Shown: in pieces, positions 52,139 through 60,132 of the stretch | Numbering within the stretch: the first letter of the stretch is position 1 | Layout: each line of letters begins with the position of its first letter | Assembly (NCBI GenBank): GCA_022705325.1 | Contig: JAKJER010000004.1 | Coordinates: forward strand, 193,724-257,723 | Origin: Planctomycetota bacterium | GTDB lineage: Bacteria > Planctomycetota > Phycisphaerae > SM23-33 | Direction of reading: 5' to 3' | Length of the DNA stretch: 64,000 nucleotides | The notes under the pieces: model-generated | Seen by the model: only the letters and a program-made list of their open reading frames with translations | Databases searched by the model: none | Told to the model about the DNA's origin: nothing | Position numbers and translations under genes: made by a program

Positions 52139-53032
52139 TCACTTACCGGCGACTTTCATCGCGTTCAAGTCGACGGTCTTGTAGTTCCACAGTTTCTTGC
52201 GGTCCCACTGGCGGAGCTTGCCGGCGATGGGGCCCGAGAGCCCGCCGGAGTTGTGCCCGATGCCGATGCAGTGGCAGGCCTCGTGGAAGAAGAGGTTCAT
52301 CTGCTTCCAGACCGCCCACGAGGGGGCGGCGATGCCCCCGCCCCCGCCGACCGGGGCCTTGTACCTCTTGCCCGCCGTCACGCCCAGGTTCCGGTGGATG
52401 TTCCGGAAGTGCTGGTACGCCTGCTGGGCCGAGACTTTGCCCTTGGGGCTGATGCGGTACTGCGGCTTGTGCTTCTTGATCGCCTCGTGGAACTGCGGCA
52501 GGGCCATCAGCTTCCTCAGCCGCTCCTCCATCTGCTTCACCACGCCCGATCCCTTGGCCTGTTTGCGGGCGAAGAACGTGAGGCGGAAGTTCACGTCGAG
52601 GAACTGCTTGAGCTTGTAGATGGGCGTCGTCTGCCCGTTGGGGAGCTTGATCTTCCGGCCCGGCGGGTCGCTCTTCAGGAAGTTCGCGCCCAGGCCCGGG
52701 TTGTGGGCCCGCAGCCAGGCCAGCACGTCCGGGCGAATGACGCCCCCTCCGCCTCCTCCTCCGCCGTTGCCTTTCGCCTTGCCCCCGCCGCCCTTGCCCT
52801 GTTTGCCCTTGGCGCCTTTGCCTTTCTCGCCGCCACCGCCCTTGCCTTGCTTCTTCTCGGCGTTGGGCTTCTTGTCCTTGCCCGGATTGGCCTTGGCCCC
52901 CTTGCCCTTGCCCGGATTGCCCTTGGCGCCCTTGCCCGGGGCCGCGGGCGCCACCAGACAACCGACGGCAAGCAGGAAGAAGGTCAGGCAGGCTGCCCTT
53001 GTCAGAACACCAGCACCCAGGATGGTACGCAT
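52139..53032 (-). CDS. Secreted metzincin-like protein with a Gly/Lys-rich linker
   Basis: A 297-aa protein with an N-terminal signal (about 1-31; a possible lipid Cys25 in LAVGC). Residues 32-97 are almost entirely Gly, Lys, Pro and Ala. The C-terminal domain has HEACHCIGIGH (250-260), which fits the metzincin zinc motif HExxHxxGxxH with H250, H254, H260 and the catalytic E251, followed by NSGG and no obvious Met-turn. It is probably a small secreted metalloprotease or a relative using the zinc site. The domain before the motif (about 98-245) is helical and basic. It precedes the WG-repeat gene in an operon. GGAG lies about 8 nt before the ATG. Confidence 0.78.
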   Translation of the reverse strand: MRTILGAGVLTRAACLTFFLLAVGCLVAPAAPGKGAKGNPGKGKGAKANPGKDKKPNAEKKQGKGGGGEKGKGAKGKQGKGGGGKAKGNGGGGGGGGVIRPDVLAWLRAHNPGLGANFLKSDPPGRKIKLPNGQTTPIYKLKQFLDVNFRLTFFARKQAKGSGVVKQMEERLRKLMALPQFHEAIKKHKPQYRISPKGKVSAQQAYQHFRNIHRNLGVTAGKRYKAPVGGGGGIAAPSWAVWKQMNLFFHEACHCIGIGHNSGGLSGPIAGKLRQWDRKKLWNYKTVDLNAMKVAGK

Positions 53033-53136
53033 ACCTGTTCTCCAGGTGCATCGCCCGGCCCATGCCGTCGGCTGTGCACCGGCACCAAGTATACCTGTCC
53101 GGCTGCGGCGCCGCTACCGGGTCCCTGGTGGTGTTC

Positions 53137-56100
53137 TCATCTTGCGACCACCGGGAGAGGCTCCAGTCGCGGGAGGATCTCGCGCCGGGGCTCGCCTCCG
53201 TCCGCGGGTCGCTTGTTGAGGAACGCGTCGAAGTACGGGGCGTTGGCGTCCACCCACGTCACCAGGGCGGTCCACTCCGCGGGGGTGAGCCTAGCCTTCT
53301 CGCGATGCAGCTTGTCGTCCAGCAGGACGCGGACCAGCGGGCTGACTTGCGAGCCGAACTGGCGGGGGCGCGTCACGTCCGCGTGGTCGAAACGGTCGCT
53401 GCAGGCCACCAGCACCTTGAGCGTCGGCTTCGTCCGGCCGGGCCCCAGGCCGAACATCGTGCGGTACGACTGCATCAGTCCGTCGTCGGCGCGGGTCGAG
53501 CTGAGGTCGATCCCGCCGTCGGGGTCCTTGGGACCGTGGCAACTCGTGCAGCGGCGGTCGAGGATGGGCTGAACGAGCCACTCGTAACCCAGGAGCTTGT
53601 CGCCGCCCCAGGCGGGCGGCTCGGGCGCACGGGCGGGTCGGCGCAGGGCCAGCGGAGGGCCGCCGCGAGCAGGGGCCGCGGTTTGCGATTCGTGACAGCC
53701 GCGACAGCCGCGGACCTCGCCGGGCGAGAGGCTCACGAACGACCGCATCCGCAGGACCTCCATCCCCCGTTCGTCCAGGGCCTGGAAGTACAGGGCGGTA
53801 TCGGCGGGCACGGTAAAGTGGGCCGACCCGTCCGCCTCGACGTCGGCCGTGCCGATCACGCGGACCGGGGCCCAGTCCTGGAAGTCGATCCGCTTTGTCC
53901 CGGCGTTGCCGGGGATGTAATCGTGCTGGCCGAGCTTGGGGTCGAACGGCCAGGGCACCCGCTGGGCGACGCGGATGTGCTTGATCGTCCCGCGGGCCAC
54001 CGACGGGTCCATCCCTTCGTAGACGTCCGGGACGTAGCAGACCGCCCGCTTCTCGCCGCCCGTCGCGGGCGGTTCTTTGGGGTTCAGGACCGGCGGGCGC
54101 GGGCGCTTGCGCAGCGGGATCGGCGTGGTGCAGCTCAGCAGCGGGTCGCGGACCAGCAACTCGCGATTGCCGAACACGTCGATCACGTACAGGCCGAAGC
54201 CGTTGGAGTCCACGCCGGCCGTGCCCGTACAGTTGGGCCGGGCATAGGCATAGGCGGCCAGGAACGTCGTTTCGTTCAGGGCCCAGGGCGTCTGGTAGAG
54301 CCCGCCGGCGTCGATCACTCCGCCGCCGTCAACCGGCTGGCCGACCATGGGTCCTTCCTGCGGGCGGATGCCGGGCGTGAGCACCCGCAGGCCGCCCAGC
54401 TCGTTGGCCCCGTGGGAAGGGTCGATGACCACGACGGGTCCGTAGGCGAAGGTATGGTGCCCGGTGGCGACGGCGACGACCTTGCCCGTGCCGCTGACGC
54501 TCCGCGCGTCGCGCAAGGCGAGGGGGGCCCGCATGTGGTGCTTGTACAGCGCGTCGGAGGCGCGCCCGTCCGGGCGAACCGTCCACAACGCGTGCGTCTC
54601 CATGAAGTGGCGCTCCTGGTACTCCCAGTGCGTGTAGGCGATGCTGCCGTCGTCGAGGGCGTGGGGGTAGCGATCGATGTCTTTGCTGTCGGTCAGCTTG
54701 CGGACCTGCCCTGCGCCCGGAGCGGAGCGGGAGAGGACGTAGAGGTTCGGGTTGGTGTGGTCGTACGTGTCGTTGCCGCATTCGGCCGACCGACCGCAGC
54801 GGTCGCTGGCGAAGACGACGTCGCCGCTGGGGCAGTAGGTGGGCTCGAAGTCGCTCCAGTACGGATCGCCCGTGAGCTGGCGCACGGGCCCGCCGGCCAG
54901 GTCGCACTCGTAGACGTGGATCGGCTCGAAGAGCGTCCGGAGCATCAGGACGTTTCGCCCCTCGACGCCATAGTCCGCGGTGTCTACCGGCGGGGGCCAG
55001 TTGGGCAGGCGGGCGTAGCTGAAGACGACTCGGTCGGCGTTGTACCACAGGTCCAGTCCCCAGACGTAGCCGGGCCCCAGCCGGCCGTCCAGCACGCGGC
55101 GGAGCGAGGCGCCGCGGAGATCCTCCAGGACGCAGATGTCGCCGCCGGGCTTGTGCTTCCACGTGTATGATCGCGTGATGTTGCGGACCGTGTGCGGGGC
55201 GAACTGTTTGAGGAACACCAGTTGCCTCGCGTGCGGGGCGGCTGAGTCGAGGACAATTTCGTGAAGCCGCGAGCGGGCCTGGAGCCAGAGCCCCCTCGCC
55301 GCGGACAAGTCCGCGGAGGGGCGATCCAGCTTGCCCTCAAGGGCGTCGATCTCTGCCGCACATCGCCTGACACTGTTCACCGTTTCCGCGCTGGCGCCGC
55401 TGTGGGCGAAGGCGTCGGCCATGCGTTCAGCGCGGGCCTGCATGGTCCGCAGGGACGCGGCCAGGCGGCCGCTGTCCTGGTGAATCCCCAGCGAGACCGC
55501 CTGGCGGACGTGATCGGCCTCGACGCGGGCCTCGTGCGACAACGCGGCATAGGCGCGGTACCACTCGGGCGGGTCGGCGCCGCCCCAGCGGGCCTCTTGT
55601 CCGTTGTTTTCCCCGCCGACCTTCATCGCGATCGCCCACTCGGCCAGGCCGCGGGCGAAAGCGTCGTCATTTACCAGCAGTTCGCCTGCCAACTCCGCCA
55701 GTTCGTCGCCCAGGCGGTTCTTCTCGGCAATCCGCACGAGCAACTCGGCAACGTCGGTCGCGGCGGCTGGATGCTTGGCGACGATTTCTCGCAGGCGCGC
55801 CGGCGCCTCAGGCAAGACGGCCAGCTCTTCGGCATACAGCGACAGTCGGGCGAAGTCCGCCGGCGTCTTCATCGCCGCCAGCGCCGTCGCCGCGTCCAGA
55901 GGCTCGGCCAGGCGGTACTTCTTCGCCAGTTCCACCGTCAGGGCGTGGAGTTCCTTGGCGTTCAGGGCACGGCTGTAGACGATCAGTTCCGCCAGGTCGC
56001 CCTGCAACGGCCAGGAGGCGCCCGTGTTGTCAGCCGTCTCGCGCCGCGCGCCGACCAGGACGTCGGCGTTCGAGCCGCCCTTGCTCACCTTCAGGCTCAG

Positions 56101-56697
56101 TACCTTCAGTCCGTCGGAGTATCCCGTCGCCCTCTTGCCGTCGCAGACCAGGGCGAGCAGGCCCGGGCCGCGCGGGCATTTTCCCTCGGCCCGGCTGCCG
56201 TGGACGGTCGCGCCGATGCGTCCGGGCGCGAGGTAGAAGTGATACGCCCGTGTCGCGTCAGCCCCGCCGCCCTGGGCGATCAGCGTGCCGGAGTTCTCGT
56301 CCGCCACGCGGCACAGGGCGACTATCGTGAAGGGCTGGCCGCTCTTGAGCGACAGGGCCGGGCACGAGCGGCCGAGGTTGAGCCACTGCCCGCCCTCGAA
56401 TCGCAGGGCGGGTTCTTGGCCGATGCTGCGGGCCGCCACCTTGGGCCGGGCGGCCGCGTCCGTCTGCTCCGCCTGGCAGCGGCTGGGCGACTTGTCGCTC
56501 CAGCTTGTCACCCGTCCGAACTCGTCCAGCGTGATCGTCGACGCGTCGGTCGCGTCCAGCCAGAGGACCAGGCCTTTCTGTTCGACGCCCCAGGCCGCAC
56601 CCGCAAACAGCGACAGAACAAGCGACAGAACCAACAGCGGATTCAAACGGGCGTGCGGGCTTCGGTGTGCGTGCTCTCTACGGGCCTGATCCATCAT
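53137..56697 (-). CDS. Large secreted LamG / TolB-propeller / cytochrome c protein (HZS-alpha-like)
   Basis: A 1,186-aa protein with a signal peptide (about 10-37). Order: a laminin-G/concanavalin-like module (about 40-240), a helical region (to about 480), a TolB-like propeller with YCPSGDVVFASDR-type blades (about 500-850), then a beta domain and two c-type heme sites, CRGCH (998-1002) and CTSCHG (1050-1055). This C-terminal arrangement resembles the hydrazine synthase alpha middle/cytochrome region and the larger family of planctomycete cytochromes sharing it. Hydrazine synthesis itself is not implied. It is probably an extracytoplasmic electron-transfer or substrate-binding protein. GAGG precedes the ATG at 56697; a promoter is at 56737-56765. 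Confidence 0.83.
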   Translation of the reverse strand: MMDQARREHAHRSPHARLNPLLVLSLVLSLFAGAAWGVEQKGLVLWLDATDASTITLDEFGRVTSWSDKSPSRCQAEQTDAAARPKVAARSIGQEPALRFEGGQWLNLGRSCPALSLKSGQPFTIVALCRVADENSGTLIAQGGGADATRAYHFYLAPGRIGATVHGSRAEGKCPRGPGLLALVCDGKRATGYSDGLKVLSLKVSKGGSNADVLVGARRETADNTGASWPLQGDLAELIVYSRALNAKELHALTVELAKKYRLAEPLDAATALAAMKTPADFARLSLYAEELAVLPEAPARLREIVAKHPAAATDVAELLVRIAEKNRLGDELAELAGELLVNDDAFARGLAEWAIAMKVGGENNGQEARWGGADPPEWYRAYAALSHEARVEADHVRQAVSLGIHQDSGRLAASLRTMQARAERMADAFAHSGASAETVNSVRRCAAEIDALEGKLDRPSADLSAARGLWLQARSRLHEIVLDSAAPHARQLVFLKQFAPHTVRNITRSYTWKHKPGGDICVLEDLRGASLRRVLDGRLGPGYVWGLDLWYNADRVVFSYARLPNWPPPVDTADYGVEGRNVLMLRTLFEPIHVYECDLAGGPVRQLTGDPYWSDFEPTYCPSGDVVFASDRCGRSAECGNDTYDHTNPNLYVLSRSAPGAGQVRKLTDSKDIDRYPHALDDGSIAYTHWEYQERHFMETHALWTVRPDGRASDALYKHHMRAPLALRDARSVSGTGKVVAVATGHHTFAYGPVVVIDPSHGANELGGLRVLTPGIRPQEGPMVGQPVDGGGVIDAGGLYQTPWALNETTFLAAYAYARPNCTGTAGVDSNGFGLYVIDVFGNRELLVRDPLLSCTTPIPLRKRPRPPVLNPKEPPATGGEKRAVCYVPDVYEGMDPSVARGTIKHIRVAQRVPWPFDPKLGQHDYIPGNAGTKRIDFQDWAPVRVIGTADVEADGSAHFTVPADTALYFQALDERGMEVLRMRSFVSLSPGEVRGCRGCHESQTAAPARGGPPLALRRPARAPEPPAWGGDKLLGYEWLVQPILDRRCTSCHGPKDPDGGIDLSSTRADDGLMQSYRTMFGLGPGRTKPTLKVLVACSDRFDHADVTRPRQFGSQVSPLVRVLLDDKLHREKARLTPAEWTALVTWVDANAPYFDAFLNKRPADGGEPRREILPRLEPLPVVAR

Positions 56698-56736
56698 TCC
56701 GTTCCTCAAATACCAGTGCAGGCAATCCTCCATTCC

Positions 56737-56765
56737 ATTATCGACCCGCCAGGCTGGCAGGACAA
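56737..56765 (-). promoter_or_regulatory. sigma70-like promoter for the LamG/propeller/cytochrome gene
   Basis: Minus strand TTGTCC, 17-nt spacer, GATAAT; predicted leader about 33 nt to the ATG at 56697. Confidence 0.65.
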
Positions 56766-56771
56766 TCGCTT

Positions 56772-56897
56772 GTACTGCACCCGTGAGGGCGTTTCGTCCT
56801 GGCACCCTTTGCGATGGCAACGACGAAGACCGCCTTACGGCGGGACTACAAACGCCCGTCAGCGGAGCGCGGCGCTCGTAGTGTGCCCGTCAGGGCG
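56772..56897. repeat. REP-like cluster of imperfect palindromic repeats
   Basis: Two related 20-bp copies (56772-56791 and 56878-56897) match at 16 of 20 positions; each is a small hairpin around CCCGTGAGGG or GCCCGTCAGGGC. Between them lie further palindromes: CCGCC-TTA(C)-GGCGG near 56831 and AGCG-CGG-CGCT near 56866. The cluster sits between the sulfatase and the cytochrome gene on the minus strand, resembling an extragenic palindromic element. No transposase is nearby. Confidence 0.45.
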
Positions 56898-56924
56898 TCG
56901 GACGCACGTGCATGATTCTGCATG

Positions 56925-58397
56925 TTACTTTCCCGGCTTGACGATTCGCCCCAGGCCGCGGAGCTGCTTGGAGAGCTTTTCGATCGTGTCCTGGTTGGCT
57001 GGGTCGTCGGCGACGTTGACGTTTTCCTTGGGGTCGCTCTGGTGGTCGTAGAGTTCGCGGGCGGCCAGCTTGCCGGACTTGTCGTACCACTCGACGTAGC
57101 GGTAGCGATCGGTGCGCATGGCGTTGCCCATGTAGCCGCCCATGGGGTAGAAGCTCAGGGCGGTCTCTTCCAGCTTCGCCCTGGGGTCGCTCAGCAGGGC
57201 GGCGAAGCTGCGGCCCTCGAAGCCGTCGCTCTTCGGCAGGCGGCACAGTTCGGCCAGGGTGGGTGCGATGTCGACGAACTCGGTGAGGCTGTCGGTCTTC
57301 TGGCCGGCGACCTTCTGTCCGGGCACGCGGAGGATCAGGGGCGCCCTCGTCGCGCCCTCGTAGTTGTTGTGCTTGCTGCCCCACCAGCTATGCTCGCCCA
57401 TGTAGTAGCCGTGGTCGCCCCAGAGGATGACGATGGTGTTCTTGCCCAGGCCCGCGTCGTCCAGGGCGGCGAGCAGCCGGCCCACCTGGGCATCGATGTA
57501 GCTGATGGCGGCCAGGTAGCCGTGAATGCAGTCGATCTTGAAGTCGTCGCTCATCTCGCCCTTGGGCACGTTGCCGTACCAGCGGAAGTCTTGCCCGGTT
57601 CGCGCGGCGAAGACCGGGGCGTTCTTCGGCGTGAACTGGTTGTCGGGCAGTCGGATCTTCGTGCGGTCATAGAGTTCCCAGTACTTCTTTGGGGAGACCC
57701 ACGGCACGTGCGGGTTGGAAAAGCCCACCGCCAGGAAGAACGGCTGATCGGGTTTGCCCGCCAGTTCCTTGATTACGCCGACGGCCTCGCGTGCGGTGTC
57801 GCCGTCGAGCAGGTCCTGGTCGCCGCAGTCCACCGCCTCGAAGGCCGGGCCCGCGTAGAAGGAGCGGTTGGGGCCCTTGGTGGATTCCTTCTCGCCCTTG
57901 CGCTTCATCTCGGCCTTGCGGGCGGCGACCATCTTCATGCCTTCCGGGCCGTAGCGAGGCTTGCGGGATTGCCACGACGGGACGGACCACGAGGCGGGGT
58001 CGTCGATGCCCACGTGGTACACCTTGCCCAGGCTGCGGGTGAAGTAGCCGTTGTCCTTGAAATGCTGCGGGAGCGTGACGACGTCGGGCATGGTCGATCG
58101 CAGCGGCGGGCCGATCTGGAAGATCCGCGTGGTGGACGGGTATCGCCCGCTCAGCAGCGAGATCCGCGACGGGCTGCACAAGGCCTGCTGGCAGTACGCC
58201 CGATTGAACAGCAGTCCGCCCGAGGCCAACTTGTCCATGCTCGGGGTGCAGGCCAGCGGATCGCCGTAGCATCCGAGCTGCGGGCGCATGTCGTCGACCG
58301 CGATGAACAGCACGTTGAGACGTCCGGCGGCCGCAGCGAACTGCGGGGCCAGGGCTGCGGCCGTCAGCAACGCGATCAGAGAGAATGTCAGTCTCAT
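56925..58397 (-). CDS. Exported iduronate-2-sulfatase-like Cys-type sulfatase
   Basis: A 490-aa protein with a signal peptide (about 1-24). Sulfatase motifs: metal aspartates D35-D36 (IAVDDMRP), the formylglycine site CSPSR (C74-R78), the SLGKVYHxG histidine/lysine segment, and LWGDHGYYMGEHSWWGSK, matching iduronate-2-sulfatase and related enzymes that desulfate glycosaminoglycans or algal polymers. It needs a formylglycine-generating enzyme encoded elsewhere. The ATG at 58397 has AAAGGG about 8 nt upstream. It lies 61 bp after the TIM-barrel isomerase gene, probably in one operon from the promoter at 59410-59437. Confidence 0.92.
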   Translation of the reverse strand: MRLTFSLIALLTAAALAPQFAAAAGRLNVLFIAVDDMRPQLGCYGDPLACTPSMDKLASGGLLFNRAYCQQALCSPSRISLLSGRYPSTTRIFQIGPPLRSTMPDVVTLPQHFKDNGYFTRSLGKVYHVGIDDPASWSVPSWQSRKPRYGPEGMKMVAARKAEMKRKGEKESTKGPNRSFYAGPAFEAVDCGDQDLLDGDTAREAVGVIKELAGKPDQPFFLAVGFSNPHVPWVSPKKYWELYDRTKIRLPDNQFTPKNAPVFAARTGQDFRWYGNVPKGEMSDDFKIDCIHGYLAAISYIDAQVGRLLAALDDAGLGKNTIVILWGDHGYYMGEHSWWGSKHNNYEGATRAPLILRVPGQKVAGQKTDSLTEFVDIAPTLAELCRLPKSDGFEGRSFAALLSDPRAKLEETALSFYPMGGYMGNAMRTDRYRYVEWYDKSGKLAARELYDHQSDPKENVNVADDPANQDTIEKLSKQLRGLGRIVKPGK

Positions 58398-58458
58398 TTC
58401 ATGCCCTTTCATCCAACCGTCCGCCGCTCGATTCCGTCACGGCGCGACGAGAACGGGG

Positions 58459-59364
58459 TCAACCCGCCAGGTCCTTGCAGGCCTTCTCCACGAAAGCGGC
58501 GCACTGGGCGACGTCCTTGTTCAGCTCGCTGGTGTCGTGCTCGTACTCGATGGCCAGGATTCCCTTGAAGCCCTGGCGCTTGAGTTCGCCCAGCACGGCC
58601 GGGTAATTCGCCTTGCCCGTGCCCAGGATCACGTCGCGGGCGGCGGGCTTGTCCCACTCCAGGACATCCTTGAGATGGAAGCTGGTGATGCGGCCTTGCA
58701 TCTTCTTGAGGCACTCGAGCGGATCCAGGCCGGACCGCACCCAGTGCCCCGTGTCGCAGCAGGCGCCGATGCGAGGCGAGTGGTCCTTGCAAGCGGCGGC
58801 CACGTTGGCCGGGTCCCAGAACGAGTAGTTGGCTTTCTTGGGGTGGTTGTGGATGCCCAGGCTGATCTTGTACTCGTTGCAGAGCTTGTCGATCATGCCG
58901 AAGGCGGGCGGGGGCGGCTCCGCCACGATCACCTGGACGCCCATCTCGGCGGCGAAGTCGAAGATCTTCTTCGCGGCTGCCTGGTCCGCGCCGAGGTTGC
59001 TGTAGAAGCTGGCCATGCGGATGCCCTTGTCGGCCAGGCGGGCCTTGACCTCCTTGCGGAGTTCCGGCGAGAGCGATTCGTTGACCTGAAGCTTGGGGCG
59101 GGCCTTGTCCAGTCGGAGGAAGAACGCGGGCTCGACCAGGCGGATGCCCAGTTCGTCCAGCATGTCCAGCGTTTCGAAGAGCGTGAACCGCCGGAAGGTG
59201 TACTGGGCGCACGAGAGCTGCCAGCCGAGCCTGGCGGTGCTGGGGGCGGCTTCCTTGGCCTCGGCCGCCCAGGCCGTCGGCCCGCCCAGCAGTCCCAGCG
59301 AAACCGCGGCGCCGGCCGCGCCGCCTGCCTTCAAAAAGCCGCGTCGGTCAATCCGATGTGCCAT
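58459..59364 (-). CDS. Tat-exported sugar-phosphate-isomerase/epimerase-like TIM barrel
   Basis: A 301-aa protein. A twin-arginine signal (DRRGFLKAGG) directs folded export. The mature domain belongs to the xylose-isomerase-like/AP-endonuclease-2 TIM-barrel family: MASFYSNLG, GVQVIVAEPPPPA, GIHNHPKKA, CCDTGHW and FHLKD supply the acidic and His metal-ligand positions, with a terminal AIEYEHD. Exported relatives in planctomycetes often accompany Gfo/Idh/MocA enzymes and sulfatases and are thought to act on sugar derivatives (inference). The ATG at 59364 has AGGAGA upstream; an in-frame ATG at 59403 sits 6 nt from the -10 box and could be a leaderless alternative. Confidence 0.88.
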   Translation of the reverse strand: MAHRIDRRGFLKAGGAAGAAVSLGLLGGPTAWAAEAKEAAPSTARLGWQLSCAQYTFRRFTLFETLDMLDELGIRLVEPAFFLRLDKARPKLQVNESLSPELRKEVKARLADKGIRMASFYSNLGADQAAAKKIFDFAAEMGVQVIVAEPPPPAFGMIDKLCNEYKISLGIHNHPKKANYSFWDPANVAAACKDHSPRIGACCDTGHWVRSGLDPLECLKKMQGRITSFHLKDVLEWDKPAARDVILGTGKANYPAVLGELKRQGFKGILAIEYEHDTSELNKDVAQCAAFVEKACKDLAG

Positions 59365-59409
59365 GTCCGTTCTCCTGGATAGAGGAAAGAGGCGTCGTCG
59401 CATGACCGT

Positions 59410-59437
59410 AGTGTACCCCCGGCCGAGGCGGGGTCAA
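59410..59437 (-). promoter_or_regulatory. sigma70-like promoter for the isomerase/sulfatase operon
   Basis: Minus strand TTGACC, 16-nt spacer, TACACT, about 40 nt before the ribosome-site-supported ATG at 59364 and six nucleotides before an alternative ATG at 59403. Confidence 0.6.
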
Positions 59438-59516
59438 TCGTCCAGAGAGGACCTGAAGCACAAAGTCCCTGAGGGCTTGGCGTGGGTCGGCCGGGGTCCG
59501 TGGCCTGTCCGTCCCG

Positions 59517-60077
59517 TCAGCGGTACATGGTCTTGAGTCCGTCGCGCATCGTCGGGCCGCGGCGGTTCACCTTGGCCCGTTCGGCCAGCAGGAACAGCAG
59601 GAACGCCAACCACACCAGCACCGCCAGGGCCAGCGTCACCGGCAGGGACAGGGCGGAGACCTTTTCCATCACGGTGGCGTCGCTGGCGCCCGCGGCGGGC
59701 ATGAAGAAGGGCAGATAGGCCGAGTAGCTCACCAGCACCGAGCCCAGCGCAGCCAGGAACGCCTGTACGATCGCGCACGTCCAGGCCCACGAGATGGAGA
59801 TCCTCTGGCGGCTGGACAGGGCGACCAGGACCAGGGAGGCAGCCATCCAGCCCAGGCCCACCAGGTCGATGGCGATCCCGGCGTCGACGAAGAAGATCTT
59901 GACGACCCGCGTCAGGTCAGGCATCTTTCCGGGATGGGCGAAGGCGGAACGAATCAGCTCCTGCATGACTTCTCGGCTGATGCCGGCCACCAGGGCCCAA
60001 ACCAGATACGCCAGCCCCGCGCAGGCCAGGGCCAGCCCCACGTCCAGTCTCGTCGTTCGCCTGACTCGTCCAAGCAT
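59517..60077 (-). CDS. Four-TM membrane protein of unknown function
   Basis: A 186-aa protein with hydrophobic segments at about 13-33, 60-88, 98-124 and 138-168, and a basic C-terminal tail. No motif is recognised; its shape recalls small inner-membrane proteins of transport or energy modules. The start at 60077 lacks a ribosome site, but a -10 box ends exactly 6 nt upstream (60084-60112), predicting a leaderless mRNA. It is the first gene 3' of the MMPL exporter gene on the same strand but has its own promoter. Confidence 0.65.
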   Translation of the reverse strand: MLGRVRRTTRLDVGLALACAGLAYLVWALVAGISREVMQELIRSAFAHPGKMPDLTRVVKIFFVDAGIAIDLVGLGWMAASLVLVALSSRQRISISWAWTCAIVQAFLAALGSVLVSYSAYLPFFMPAAGASDATVMEKVSALSLPVTLALAVLVWLAFLLFLLAERAKVNRRGPTMRDGLKTMYR

Positions 60078-60083
60078 AGTCGT

Positions 60084-60112
60084 ATTACAGCATGTTTTGC
60101 CCACCGGGTCAA
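60084..60112 (-). promoter_or_regulatory. sigma70-like promoter abutting the start codon at 60077
   Basis: Minus strand TTGACC, 17-nt spacer, TGTAAT, then six nucleotides to the ATG, with no Shine-Dalgarno. Confidence 0.65.
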
Positions 60113-60132
60113 CGGCGGGCTGTAGCCGATTG

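Noticed and set aside
53137..56697. Assigning true hydrazine synthase activity
   Set aside because: Only the domain layout is similar; no HzsB/C-like or anammox genes are visible.
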